Origin: Halomonas denitrificans
Lineage (GTDB): Bacteria > Pseudomonadota > Gammaproteobacteria > Xanthomonadales > Wenzhouxiangellaceae
Assembly: GCA_019800895.1 (NCBI GenBank)
Contig: JAHVKF010000003.1
Coordinates: 744,001 to 808,000 of the forward strand
Reading direction: 5' to 3'
DNA: 64,000 nt
A program made the translations under genes and the position numbers. The notes under the pieces were generated by a model. That model was given only the letters and a program-made list of their open reading frames with translations. It was not told where the DNA came from and did not search any database. Shown piece by piece: positions 8,263 through 21,320 of the stretch (its first letter is position 1; the number at the start of each line of letters is the position of its first letter).

Positions 8263-8880
8263 TCAGGCGGCCAGCCGCTCTAGATCGCGCTGGGCGGACT
8301 CGAGCGCGGCCGCGGCGTGATCCTCGCCCATCGCGAGGCCTTCGGCGTGAACGAATTCGATCGGCCCCAGCCCGAGAAATCCGAGAAAGGTCTCGATGAA
8401 CGGGGTCTGGCTGTCGGCGGCGGTGCCGGCATAGCGGCCGCCGCGGGTCGACACGACCACCGCGCGGCGCCCGGTCAGCAGTCCCTGCGGCCCGCGGTCG
8501 GTATAGCGGAACGTGATCCCCGCCCGGGCGACGTGGTCCATCCAGGCCTTGAGCGCGGACGGGACGCCGAAGTTGTACATCGGCGCGGCGACCACGACGA
8601 GGTCGGCGGCCCGTAGCTCGGCGATCGCGGCATCGGACCAGGCCACGCGCTCGCGCTGGACCGCGCTGCGCTCGTCCGGCGACGTGCCGAACGCCGCGAA
8701 GGTCTCGGCATCCAGATGCGGCGGCGGGTCGCCGGCCAGGTCGCGGTGGGTGATGCGAAGGTCCGGCCCGCGGGTGGCCAGCCGGTCGAGGTAGTCGCGT
8801 GCAAGGGCCGACGACGTGCCGGCCTCGCCGCTCAGGCTCGAGGTGACCAGCAACGCATGGTGGGGGATTGAAGGCGTCAT
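8263..8880 (-). CDS. azoR: FMN-dependent NADH:quinone oxidoreductase / azoreductase
   Basis: A 205-residue flavodoxin-like reductase. The N-terminal phosphate-binding loop of the FMN site is in TSSLSGEAGTSSALA. The conserved MYNFGVPSALKAWMDHVARA block (central third) is the AzoR signature, followed by VVSTRGGRYAG. The family reduces quinones to quinols by two-electron transfer, protecting against thiol stress; azo-dye cleavage is a side activity. Two ATGs are possible (8892 and 8880). The second has GGAG 6 nt upstream and is preferred. It precedes pirin on the same strand and is divergent from the LysR regulator, whose gene begins less than 100 bp away, so that regulator probably controls it. 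Confidence 0.88.
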   Translation of the reverse strand: MTPSIPHHALLVTSSLSGEAGTSSALARDYLDRLATRGPDLRITHRDLAGDPPPHLDAETFAAFGTSPDERSAVQRERVAWSDAAIAELRAADLVVVAAPMYNFGVPSALKAWMDHVARAGITFRYTDRGPQGLLTGRRAVVVSTRGGRYAGTAADSQTPFIETFLGFLGLGPIEFVHAEGLAMGEDHAAAALESAQRDLERLAA

Positions 8881-8913
8881 GGGGTGCTCCATCGATTCGA
8901 CATGGACGCAGCT

Positions 8914-8919
8914 TATAAT
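8914..8919 (+). promoter_or_regulatory. consensus -10 element in the azoR/lysR intergenic region
   Basis: A perfect TATAAT lies 57 bp before the preferred LysR start, in an AT-rich stretch unlike the surrounding DNA. The nearby repeated heptamer TCGATAA (about 8928-8934 and 8962-8968) may be part of the LysR-type binding region shared by the two divergent genes. No clear -35 was assigned. Confidence 0.45.
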
Positions 8920-8975
8920 TGGTTTGGTCGATAAAAAAGCGGATAATTTCGCTCCAAATGATCGATAAAACAGAT

Positions 8976-9887
8976 ATGAAGGCGGGTCGCGTTACGCTCG
9001 AGCAGTGGCGGGCGCTGGTGGCGGTGGTGGATACGGGCAGCTTCGTCGCGGCCGCCGAGGCCCTGCACAAGTCGCAATCCTCGGTCACCCACGCGGTGCA
9101 GCGGATCGCCGAACAGCTCGATGTGACCATCTTCCGCCGCGAGGGTCGCCGATCCGTGCCGACGGAGGCCGGTCGCGTGCTGGTTCGGCGGGCGCGCCAG
9201 CTGATCGACGAGGCGGCGCGTCTCGAGCGCCTGGCCGGGGCCCTGTCGGCCGGCGAGCCGGCCGAGCTGCGGCTGGCGGTGGAGATCATCTATCCGACCT
9301 GGCACCTGCTCCGGGTCCTGGCCGCGTTCGGCGAGGATCACCCCGATACGCGCGTCGAGCTGTACGAATCGGTGCTCGGCGGGACGCAGGAGTTGATCGA
9401 GAGGGGCGACGTCGACCTGGCGATCGCCTCGACGGTGCCTCCCGGCTTCGTCGGCGAGCGCCTGCTCGAGGTCGAATTCGTCTGCTGTGCGGCACCTACG
9501 CACCCGCTTCACCGGCTCGGCCGGGACATCTCCCTGGCCGACCTGCGCCGGCATCGCCACCTGCTCGTGCGCGACTCCGGCCGCCGTCGCAGCGCCGGAG
9601 TCAGCGTGCTTGACGCCGAGCAGCGCTGGACCGTCAGCCACAAGGCGACCTCGATCCGCGCGGCCTGCATGGGCCTGGGTTTCGCGTGGTTCGCCCGGGC
9701 CAACGTCCGCGACGAACTCGAGCGCGGCGAGCTCCTGCCGCTGCCCCTCGGACCGGCGGGGCAGCGCACGGCGTCGCTGTTCCTCGTCCATCCGGATCCG
9801 GATCGCGCCGCCCCGTCGCTCCGGCGGCTGATGCGGCTGTTCCGTCAGCGATGCGAGATCGAACGACGTGCAGACCCGGAGCTGTAA
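8976..9887 (+). CDS. LysR-family transcriptional regulator
   Basis: A 303-residue LTTR. Residues ~6-65 form the winged helix-turn-helix (LEQWRALVAVVDTGSFVAAA, LHKSQSSVTHAVQRIAEQLD, RREGRRSVPTEAG). Residues ~95-295 form the periplasmic-binding-protein-like effector domain. Starts at 8958 and 8976 are both possible; 8976 gives the typical LysR N-terminal spacing. It is divergently transcribed from azoR-pirin across a short AT-rich region with a good -10, the usual arrangement for an LTTR and its target. The effector is unknown; quinones or related electrophiles are plausible given the targets. The C-terminus is arginine-rich (RRLMRLFRQR), which is a little unusual. Its stop is immediately followed by an in-frame start of the next open frame (TAATG), which is probably coincidental. 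Confidence 0.9.
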   Translation: MKAGRVTLEQWRALVAVVDTGSFVAAAEALHKSQSSVTHAVQRIAEQLDVTIFRREGRRSVPTEAGRVLVRRARQLIDEAARLERLAGALSAGEPAELRLAVEIIYPTWHLLRVLAAFGEDHPDTRVELYESVLGGTQELIERGDVDLAIASTVPPGFVGERLLEVEFVCCAAPTHPLHRLGRDISLADLRRHRHLLVRDSGRRRSAGVSVLDAEQRWTVSHKATSIRAACMGLGFAWFARANVRDELERGELLPLPLGPAGQRTASLFLVHPDPDRAAPSLRRLMRLFRQRCEIERRADPEL

Positions 9888-9943
9888 TGAAACAGCAACA
9901 AAACCGTCATATCGTTCCGTCAGCCCAACAGCGAGTCGAACCC

Positions 9944-11095
9944 ATGCGTTTTTCCAAGTCCAGCCCGGCGGTCGCCTGCGCCGCAGCATTCCTGTTCGCG
10001 ATTCCCGCCGGCGCCGTCGCGTCGGAATGGGACATCAGCGGCGATTTCCGCACCCACATGTACGCCGAGAACTGGCGCGACACGCGCTCCGGCGGTACCG
10101 ATGACGCCACGTCGATCGGAGCCCGCTTCCGCCTGCGCCTGGAGCGCGAAGTCAGCGAGAACTGCGAGTTCCAGACCCGCTTCGCGACCCGGATCAACGA
10201 GTCGGGCAACGACTGGGACGCCTACATCCGCGCCAATCGCGACAGCGGCACGGGCGTCAACGGCGGCACGGCCACGCTCGACGAGCTGTTCGTCCAGTGC
10301 GAGTCGGGCGACGGCCGGTCGCGCTGGACCGTCGGCCGGATGCAGTCCGATCTCGACCTCCCGCACATGGCATCGCGCAGCTTCGACCGCAGCCAGGCCA
10401 GCTCGATCAACATCGGCTGGACCGACGGCGTTTCCTATCGCCGCGACTTCGCCAACGGCTGGTACGGCGAAGGCGTGGTCCAGTACAACGGCCGCGACGG
10501 CAACGGGCAGACCTTCCGCGGCCCGATCACCTTCGACGACAGCGACGCCCGCATCGGATTCTTCGGCGTCATCGGCAGCGAGGCCGAGGTCGGACCCGTG
10601 TTCTTCCGCACCTTCTCCCTGACCGTGTACCCGGACGCGCTGGCCCCGGCCGGCACGGCCAGCGCCGAGCGCGACGACTACCTGCTCGGCGCGTTCAAGC
10701 TCGGTGCGGGCTGGGACCTGGACGATGCCGGACGACGCCTGGTCGCGGTCGGCGAGATCGCCCACGCGCCGAACACGCCGCTGAAGTCCACCCTGGGCCT
10801 GCCGGGCTCCGGCGACGTCGACGGCTGGGGTTGGCAGGTCGGCACCGACCTGGTCAACGTGTTCCCGAAGCACTCGGTGGGCCTGAACTATGGCCAGTCC
10901 GACGGCGGTATGCTGATTTCCAACGACTTCCGCCAGAACAACGAACTCGCCGAGTTCCGCTGGCAGTACAAGATGACCTCGGCGCTGCGCTTCGAGTTCC
11001 GCGCTCGCTGGCGCCGGGAGCTCGAGCGTCGCGAAGGCGCGGAGCAGCTGCAGCGCGATCGCGACGTCCGCCTGCGGTTCACCTACAAGTTCTGA
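9944..11095 (+). CDS. outer-membrane beta-barrel protein (porin-like)
   Basis: A 383-residue secreted protein with a signal peptide MRFSKSSPAVACAAAFLFAI and cleavage predicted after AVASE-like sequence near residue 27. The mature part has alternating amphipathic strands rich in R, D, Y and W, and ends YKF. A terminal aromatic phenylalanine is the BAM-recognition signal of Gram-negative barrels. The pattern (SGDFRTHMYAENW, SIGARFRLRLE, NCEFQTRFATRI) resembles alginate/porin-type proteins that describe a long barrel. The substrate is unknown. The ATG at 9944 is chosen because it gives a proper signal peptide, while an upstream in-frame ATG at 9887 would add 19 polar residues before it. A strong stem-loop terminator follows. 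Confidence 0.8.
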   Translation: MRFSKSSPAVACAAAFLFAIPAGAVASEWDISGDFRTHMYAENWRDTRSGGTDDATSIGARFRLRLEREVSENCEFQTRFATRINESGNDWDAYIRANRDSGTGVNGGTATLDELFVQCESGDGRSRWTVGRMQSDLDLPHMASRSFDRSQASSINIGWTDGVSYRRDFANGWYGEGVVQYNGRDGNGQTFRGPITFDDSDARIGFFGVIGSEAEVGPVFFRTFSLTVYPDALAPAGTASAERDDYLLGAFKLGAGWDLDDAGRRLVAVGEIAHAPNTPLKSTLGLPGSGDVDGWGWQVGTDLVNVFPKHSVGLNYGQSDGGMLISNDFRQNNELAEFRWQYKMTSALRFEFRARWRRELERREGAEQLQRDRDVRLRFTYKF

Positions 11096-11129
11096 TCGCG
11101 GATTCGTCTACGAACGACGATCGACGGCA

Positions 11130-11163
11130 CGGGCCGGCCTCCTCGGGGGTCGGCCCCTTTTCT
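11130..11163 (+). terminator. rho-independent terminator after the barrel gene
   Basis: GGGCCGGCC (11131-11139) pairs with GGTCGGCCC with one G-U pair, and TTTT follows. It lies 35 bp beyond the stop codon of the outer-membrane protein gene. Confidence 0.75.
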
Positions 11164-11177
11164 ATCCCTGAAATCGC

Positions 11178-11208
11178 TTGGCAAGCGCTCCCGGGCGGCT
11201 CGTACAAT
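11178..11208 (+). promoter_or_regulatory. sigma-70-like promoter of the SSS symporter
   Basis: TTGGCA (11178-11183) and TACAAT (11203-11208) are separated by 19 bp. Each differs from consensus at one position, and they lie 28 bp before the symporter ATG, just after the previous terminator. Confidence 0.5.
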
Positions 11209-11235
11209 GGCGTCTGACTTGCTTTCGGGACCGCC

Positions 11236-12615
11236 ATGCTGATCGCCACGATGCTCGCCTACCTGGTCGCGCTGCTCGCGATCGGGGCCTGGGCCCAGCG
11301 CCGCACCCAGGACACCGCCGACTTCCACCTCGCCGGCCGGAAGATGGGGCCCTGGGTCGCCGCGCTCTCGGCCTCGGCGTCCTCGTCGTCGGCCTGGACG
11401 TTGCTGGGCATGAGCGGCGCGGCCTACGCCTGGGGGCTTTCGGCGATCTGGTTGGTGCCTGCGATCCTGATCGGCTTCGTCATCAACTGGGTGTTCATCG
11501 CCCCCCGCCTGCAGCCGGCCAGCCACGCCGACGGCTCGCTTACCCTCGTCGAGTATCTGGCCAAGGGGACCGACCCGGCCTCCGAGCGCCGGCTCCGCGC
11601 GCTGGGCGCGCTGATCATCCTGTTCTGCTTCACCTTCTACGTGGCCTCGCAGTTCCAGGCCGCGGGCACCGCGATCGGCGCCGCGCTGCCGGTGACCGCG
11701 ACCTTCTCGATCATCGCGGGTGCCGCGATCGTCATCGCCTACGTGTTCCTCGGCGGTTTCTGGGCGGCCAGCGTCACCGATGCGCTGCAGGGGCTGATGA
11801 TGCTGCTGGTCGCCATCGTGCTGCCGATCGCGGCGCTGGTGGCCGTGGGCGGTTTCGACGGCATCTTCGACGGCCTGCGCGCGCTCGACGATCCGTCGCT
11901 GGTCCGCTGGGCCGACCAGCCGAACCTGCCGCTCGCCGTGGTGTTCGTCGCCGGCCTGTTCGGTATCGGTATCGGCTACCCGGGCCAGCCGCACGTGGTC
12001 AACCGCTTCATGGCGCTGGAAAAGGCCGAGTCGATCCGCCTGGCGCGCAATGTCGCGCTGACCTGGGCCGCGCTGATCTACACCGGCATGGTCCTTCTCG
12101 GATGGGCCGGGCGGGTCCTGATGCCCGAGCTCGAGGACGGTGAATCGCTGCTGCTCGTACTCGCCGCCGACCTGTTGCCGGCGGTGATCGGCGGCCTGAT
12201 CGCCGGCGGCGTGTTGGCCGCGATCATGTCGACGGCCGACAGCCAGCTCCTGGTCGCCGGCTCGGCGGTCAGTCACGACCTCCGCAACGGACGCTTCTCG
12301 CTCGCTGCCGACCGGATCGTAATCGTCGTCCTCGGCATCGCCGCCGTCCTGCTGGCCCTCTACTTCCCGGCCACCATCTTCGAGCGCGTGCTGTTCGCCT
12401 GGCAGGGCCTCGGCAACGCCTTCGGCCCATTGCTCCTCGTGCTGCTGTTCGGCGGCCCCGTGAAGCCCGGCTACCGCCTGGCGGCCATGCTGACGGGGTT
12501 CCTCCTGACCGTCGCCCTGAGCTTCACCCCGAACGCCCCCGGTGACGCCATCGAACGCCTCGTTCCCTTCGCCCTGGCGCTGGTGATTTCCTGGATGGGG
12601 CGTCAGCGGGCTTGA
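11236..12615 (+). CDS. sodium:solute symporter (PutP-like, SSS family)
   Basis: A 459-residue inner-membrane transporter with about 13 hydrophobic segments. The N-terminal FHLAGRKMGPWVAALSASAS motif contains the Na+-site serines. GIGYPGQPHVVNRFMA (around residue 250) is the PutP-type signature, and AAIMSTADSQLLV is the conserved TM8 block contributing to Na2 coordination. This places it among the proline-type Na+/solute symporters. PutP proteins are usually ~490-500 residues, so this one is slightly short at the C-terminus. Neighbours give no substrate hint. The start has a promoter-like sequence upstream. Proline is the best guess for substrate but is inferred from family resemblance only. 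Confidence 0.85.
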   Translation: MLIATMLAYLVALLAIGAWAQRRTQDTADFHLAGRKMGPWVAALSASASSSSAWTLLGMSGAAYAWGLSAIWLVPAILIGFVINWVFIAPRLQPASHADGSLTLVEYLAKGTDPASERRLRALGALIILFCFTFYVASQFQAAGTAIGAALPVTATFSIIAGAAIVIAYVFLGGFWAASVTDALQGLMMLLVAIVLPIAALVAVGGFDGIFDGLRALDDPSLVRWADQPNLPLAVVFVAGLFGIGIGYPGQPHVVNRFMALEKAESIRLARNVALTWAALIYTGMVLLGWAGRVLMPELEDGESLLLVLAADLLPAVIGGLIAGGVLAAIMSTADSQLLVAGSAVSHDLRNGRFSLAADRIVIVVLGIAAVLLALYFPATIFERVLFAWQGLGNAFGPLLLVLLFGGPVKPGYRLAAMLTGFLLTVALSFTPNAPGDAIERLVPFALALVISWMGRQRA

Positions 12616-12629
12616 GGGCGGTTCGAAAA

Positions 12630-12803
12630 GCGTTTTCTCGCAGAGACGCGGAGACGCAGAGGAAAAGCAAGAGCAAGAGCGTTGGAACCGCAGATGAACG
12701 CGGATGAACGCAGAAGGCGAGGAAGGCGAGGAAGGCGAGGAAGGCACCAACTCACTGTCGTCCCGGGCTTGACCCGGGATCCAGCGACTTTTTGCTTTAG
12801 CGG
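12630..12803. repeat. cluster of dispersed intergenic repeats (three families)
   Basis: Three elements that recur elsewhere in the window lie side by side. One is CGCAGAGACGCGGAGACGCA at 12640-12659, also near 23831 and inverted near 24155. The second is CGCAGATGAACGCGGATGAA around 12689-12708, with inverted relatives at 21580-21611 and 60131-60165. The third is a TCGTCCCGGGCTTGACCCGG block at 12758-12803, related to the 57.6-58.2 kb repeats. Between them is a short AAGGCGAGG tandem array (12714-12744). No gene is visible. Confidence 0.7.
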
Positions 12804-12808
12804 TTCTC

Positions 12809-13775
12809 TCAGGGTTCGCCGTCGAGATCGGGCGGGGTTTCGATGCGGACGCCGATGACGGCATCGGGTCCGCGCGTGAATTCCGGGCGAACCGGACCGT
12901 CATCGAAGATCAGGGGCGCCAACTCACCCAGGAACGCGCGGATTCTAGTTGCGCCGATGTCGCGTGCTGCAGCCGAGAACAGCACCTCGCCGTTCAGATG
13001 CAATTCGCAGCCATCCTGGGTGTCTCCGCCGGCCGAAGGCGGGATCACCTGACATCGAAACTCGGCGGAGGTCGTCGAGTCCCGGTAAGTGACTTCAAAA
13101 GGAGTTTCCAGTGAAATCGTGTTCTGCGGGCCCGGCGCCTCGGGAACTCGTTCGTCAAAGTTGAACCGCCAGGGCGGACGCGACGGGTCGGATTGATCAG
13201 CGAAAAGCCATTGGCCCATGACTTCATGAAACTGGAGCCGCTTGTTGGTGTTCAAGATTTCCCCGTGTCCGAAATTCTGCTTGACCGCAAACGTCTCCAG
13301 AATCTCTGATTGATCGTCCGAGGTATACGCAATCCGAATCAACCCCGTGTACGGAAACCAGACACCGACATCCCCAACCTTCGGTCACGAAGCCGTCGGG
13401 CGGGCCTCCGCAGTCGAGACAGGGGCCATCCGTGACTCTGAACAGCCTTCCGGTCATCCAGTGCAAGGGGAAATAGCCGTCCGTCGAGAAGGGCGGGTCA
13501 TCGGGAAGCAAGAATCCCATCGACACTGCATCGTCGCGAATCTCGGACGCGGCAGTATAAATTTCGGCCTCCCCGGTTTCCTCGTCGTACGCATAAATCA
13601 CCAAGAACACCGTGTCGCCCTGCAGCTCGATGTAGTACCCCTTTCCTCGCGCCTCCTGGCTGGTTTCAACGTACATGCCGGTCTCCGGGTACACGGCTTG
13701 AACGTCAAGAGGCGACAGGAATATCGCTGAAGCGACCGCAAGGAGCGGCACGAACGGGAGTCGGGTCAGGTGCAT
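12809..13775 (-). pseudogene. frameshifted gene for a secreted hypothetical protein
   Basis: Two overlapping open frames on the same strand appear to be one gene. The upstream part starts at ATG 13775 with a signal peptide (MHLTRLPFVPLLAVASAIFL) and continues through a segment with CLDCGG to about 13385. The downstream part, in another frame, reads VGVWFPYTGLIRIAYTSDD and runs to 12809. It has no plausible start of its own except an internal TTG. The switch must lie between about 13320 and 13385. In the downstream frame a TGA lies just upstream of that region, so the two frames cannot both be full length. The combined product would be about 320 residues, exported and of unknown function. A sequencing error cannot be excluded. 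Confidence 0.55.
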
Positions 13776-13981
13776 CGTCGAAGTCTTCGGGGTGGGCCAA
13801 CGCGGTTTCAGGCTAGCACCGGCTAGCGGGGCGCTCGATCGGCTTTCTGGCATCTCGATCCAGAAAAATCGAACAGAGTCAAGATGTTGAAGCGTAAAGT
13901 CGCGTGTATGTTGCGAGGGGACTGATCTGGGAAGATCAAGTCGCCGGGGGCGAGGGACGACAGGAATTGTGGAAAACGCCT

Positions 13982-14024
13982 CTGTGGGAGGCTGCCCTGC
14001 AGGCGACGGGACTACCTGTGGGAG
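13982..14024. repeat. REP-like repeat, left flank of IS110 remnant
   Basis: The block begins CTGTGGGAGGCTGCCCTGC, continues GGCGACGGGACT and ends CCTGTGGGAG. A nearly identical 43-bp copy lies at 15302-15344 on the other side of the transposase remnant. The sequence resembles the CCTGTGGGAG...GCTCGCGA type of repetitive extragenic palindrome. Confidence 0.65.
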
Positions 14025-14027
14025 ATT

Positions 14028-14986
14028 CTATGTCGCAGTGCAAGCTCTGCTGCTGATCCTAGGCTGGTACTCGGTCGCGTTCATGAGCAAGGCGAAGGCC
14101 ACGCGGGCGAGCTTTCTCGCGAGTGCGACCAGCGCCTGGATCGTCGACAGGCCTCGGGCTCGGTGGCGATCGTAGAAGCCGCGCCGCGTCTCGGATCTGC
14201 GAGCAGCCATCGCCGCCATGTACAGCAGGCGCCGCAGTTCGGCTCGCCCCTTCTTGGTCAGCTTCCTGCGACCTCGCATCGTGCCCGACTCCCGAACCTA
14301 GACATCCAGCCTGAGGAAGGCGATGAAGGCATCCCCGGACCGGAACGCTTCCCGGTGGAAGGCCATCATCAGTCCTGCGGCCGTCAGCTCTCCGATCCCT
14401 TCCAAGGCCTGCAGCCTCGAGCATCCGATCGCCATTGCTGGCTCCGGAGGACGCTCCGGATGCGCTTGAGGATCAAACGGTCGATTTGATCGATATGCCG
14501 GATCAGCGCCCTTCGGCTCGGGCCGAGCTCGGTCAGTCCGCGCAGGCTTTGATCGATGCGGGTCCGGCTCTGGATCAGTCGTGCTCGTCGCAGCAGCAGG
14601 CGCTGCAGGTCCCGATAGCCCCTGGGCGGAGGGCTCCAGGGCCGAAGCTCGGAGGCCTCCCGCTCCAGGTAGCGCTTCAGCAGCCGTGCATCGCTCGCAT
14701 CGTCCTTGGCCCGGCCGCTGATGCTCTCTCGGTATCGGTTCAGCCGATAGCCGTCGACCACATAGACCACGAGCCCGGCGCGATGCGCCTGCTCGACCAG
14801 TTCGACGTGGAACACGCCGGTGGCTTCGACCGCGATCCGGGCGAGACCCGGCAAGGTCTTGAGCCAGGCACGGATCGACCCGGCATCGCTGGCGATCTCG
14901 GCGATCGCATCCTCGTTGTGAGCGACGGCCAGGCTGGCCTTGCTGACATCGATACCGATGTCGGTGGCTTCCGTTCGCATTGCCAT
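14028..14986 (-). pseudogene. IS110-family transposase, inactivated
   Basis: Joined across two lesions, the product is ~320 residues, the normal length for IS110 transposases. The start at ATG 14986 has a GAGGAAG ribosome-binding site. The N-terminal RuvC-like DEDD domain is intact (GIDVSKASLAVA, VEATGVFHVEL, KDDASDARLL). A frameshift near 14440 moves to the frame reading LQALEGIGELTAAGLM, the helix-hairpin-helix region. An in-frame TAG at 14298-14300 then interrupts what should be the conserved RLDxxVRESGTMRGRRK block. Reading continues in the same frame to 14028 through RAELRRLLYMAAMAARR, which carries the C-terminal serine-region homology. IS110 enzymes are RNA-guided recombinases; this copy must be inactive. 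Confidence 0.85.
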
Positions 14987-15228
14987 GAGCGCTTCCTCCA
15001 AGCTTAGGCATGGATCAGGCTTGTCGGGGCTCCCTGCTGCGCTGCCTTGCATAGATCCTCGGTCCTGCACGGCCGATGGATTCCTTATCCGCGCTATGGC
15101 GAGGGGCGGGACGATATCTTCCACAGTCTGTGCCGTATGGCCAGAGGGCCGGCTAGTCCCTCCACCTCGACAGGCCTACGCTGCGACCTGCAGGAACGAA
15201 CATACAAGGCTGCCTTGCAGCCGACCCG
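14028..15228 (-). mobile_element. IS110-family insertion sequence remnant (approximate limits)
   Basis: The limits are not visible, because IS110 elements lack terminal inverted repeats. I bound the element by the REP-like sequences on either side. The 240 bp upstream of the transposase start has no gene and may hold the element's non-coding (bridge RNA) region. Members of the IS1111 branch are known to insert into REP-type repeats, which fits the surroundings here. Confidence 0.45.
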
Positions 15229-15244
15229 GCCAGACCCGATGGGG

Positions 15245-15344
15245 TCGCGAGCAGGCGCCCTCCCACAGGTGAAAGCAACCTTAGGCGCCGAATCGAAGGG
15301 GCTGTGGGAGGCTGCCCTGCCGGCGACCGGACTGCCTGTGGGCG
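15245..15344. repeat. REP-like repeats, right flank of IS110 remnant
   Basis: TCGCGAGCAGGCGCCCTCCC at 15245-15264 is an inverted REP-type unit. It is followed at 15302-15344 by a direct copy of the 13982-14024 repeat. Nothing else is visible between the transposase and czcA (14987-15389): no gene, and no clear terminator for the czc operon. Confidence 0.6.
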
Positions 15345-15389
15345 GCCAGCAGTGCCAGGCGAAATCCGATCCCGTCGATTCGCGCCCGA

Positions 15390-19562
<4,173 letters not shown>

Positions 19563-19566
<4 letters not shown>

Positions 19567-20876
19567 TCCTCGGGATTGTTCGTGATGGCGCCGATCGACG
19601 CCGGGTCATTCAATGAGGTTCCGGTGAGGCGTTCGATGACCACCTGCTGGGCGAGTGCAGCGGCTGCGGCATCGATCAATGCGCGTCGTGCCTCCAGAAG
19701 TTCGCGGCGCGCCGCGACGGCGTCCAGGTAGGTGTAGCGACCTCGCTCGTAGCCTGCCTGCGTCTCGTCCAGCGCCTCGGTGAGCAGGGGCAGCACGTCC
19801 TCTCGCAGTACCTTCGAGACCTCGACATGCATTGCGTAACCGCGCCATGCCTCGAACAACTGCTGGTCGAGCGAGAGTCGTTCTGCGGCCTGCTGGAATT
19901 CGACGGCCTCCCGCTCGATTCGCGCGGCCCGGATGCGCCCCCGGCTGCGCTGCTTCTGGAACAGCGGTACGCGGAGACCGGCGACCAGGGCGCTGTCGCC
20001 GATGCCGGCGTCGTGGCGAACACCGACCTCCCATTCGAGCTGGCCGTCCGCCCGAGCCTCTGCCAGCGCCAGCTCGGCGTCGAGCAGACGACCTCGAGCC
20101 GTGAAGGTCTCGATGGCCGGCGTCTCGGCGACCCGCTGGCGCAGCGTGACGAAGTCCGGCACCGGATCGAACCGGAACAGGTCGCCTTCGAGCCGGTCGA
20201 ACGCGGGCGCGTCCGCGCCCCAGAGACTGGCGATCGCTCGCCGAGCGGTCTCGAACTCGGCGATCCACCGGGATTTCTCGATACCCGCCCGAACCATTGC
20301 CGCTTCGGCGCGCAGCGCTTCAGCGCGCGGTGTCGCCCCGCGCTCAACGCGCACGCGCACCTGCTCGAGCGCGGACCGTGCAAGCTCTTCTGCCGAGGCG
20401 GCCAGGTCGATCCGGGCCTGGACTTCCAGGCCGTCGATGAATCGCCGAGCGACTTCGCCGGCCAGGTCCAACGCCTCGGCTCGCCGTTCAGCGTCGACGA
20501 CGCTCCGACGGGAGTCGACCACCGCCGTTCGCGCATCGCGCTGACCGCCCAGTTCGAGCACCGAAGAAAGCGACACGGACAGTTCCGCGCCGTCAACGCC
20601 CTGGAACGGTCCGGTGCCCAGGACGTTCTCGGCCTCCACGCCGAGCGAGTAGCCTGGTCGCAGTGCAGCAGCCTGGCGCTCGGCGACCAGGGCCTGGTCT
20701 CTCAAGGGGTAGAGCGCGAGCTCCGGGTTGGCCTCGACGGCGCGTCGTGTCGCTTCGGCCAGCGAAAGTGATTGCGCCCGGCTGGTCGCGGGCTGCGCGG
20801 CAAGCACCAGCAGGACAAGCAGCCCGGTGCCGCACGCGCGAACGCGGCGCGCTGCCGCGTGGATGCAGATGGTCAT
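19563..20876 (-). CDS. czcC: CzcC-type outer-membrane efflux channel (TolC family)
   Basis: A 437-residue outer-membrane efflux protein. A signal peptide (CGTGLLVLLVLAAQPATSRAQ) is followed by two OEP repeats of long amphipathic helices beginning LSLAEATRRAVEANPELALY, the usual first-repeat sequence. Six to eight long Ala/Glu/Arg helices form the periplasmic tunnel. It is first of czcCBA and shares a 4-bp overlap with czcB. It provides the exit duct for metals moved by CzcA. An upstream gene for a Cys/His-rich exported protein is probably co-transcribed (gap 57 bp). Confidence 0.92.
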
Positions 20877-20933
20877 GATTCGATCCCGTGTTCGATCGGC
20901 TCTGGAGGCCGGAAAGGGTGAACAGTACCGGGA

Positions 20934-21320
20934 TCAGGAGATGGGCGGTCGCTCGATGCGGGGCAGGGCCCGCCCGGTCAGGGCCAGGGGTTCGGTGTTG
21001 ATTCGCCCGGCTCGCCATACCGTTCCGAACACGAAGGGCTGGAACGCGATGGCCAGGTGGCACCCGTGGCCACTGGCGTGGCAGCAGTGTTCGCACGAAC
21101 CGCCATGGGGCAGGTCTTCACCCGGGCCGGACGCCGTCGTGGGCTCGCTGCAATCGCCCTCGCCACAGCCCGAAGCCGCAATGCCCGCGGCCACAACGAC
21201 CGGCTCGTCGCTCGAATCCGGACCCGCAGTTTCGGCAATAACGATCAGACCCTGGAACAGGATCAGCAGCGCCACCGAAGCGGCGCGCCATCGTCGGGTC
21301 GGTCGGAAACGGAGATTCAT
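20934..21320 (-). CDS. small Cys/His-rich exported protein at head of czc operon
   Basis: A 128-residue protein. The N-terminal segment RRWRAASVALLILFQGLIVI is a signal peptide or anchor. The central region holds CGEGDC, then SCEHCCHASGHGCHLA, a cluster of cysteines and histidines that could bind metal. I do not recognise a named family. By position it resembles small periplasmic regulators such as CzcI found ahead of czcCBA in Cupriavidus, but there is no sequence proof. The ATG at 21320 is chosen because it directly precedes the signal sequence; an upstream in-frame start at 21362 adds 14 polar residues. It likely senses or buffers metal in the periplasm (inference). Confidence 0.65.
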   Translation of the reverse strand: MNLRFRPTRRWRAASVALLILFQGLIVIAETAGPDSSDEPVVVAAGIAASGCGEGDCSEPTTASGPGEDLPHGGSCEHCCHASGHGCHLAIAFQPFVFGTVWRAGRINTEPLALTGRALPRIERPPIS

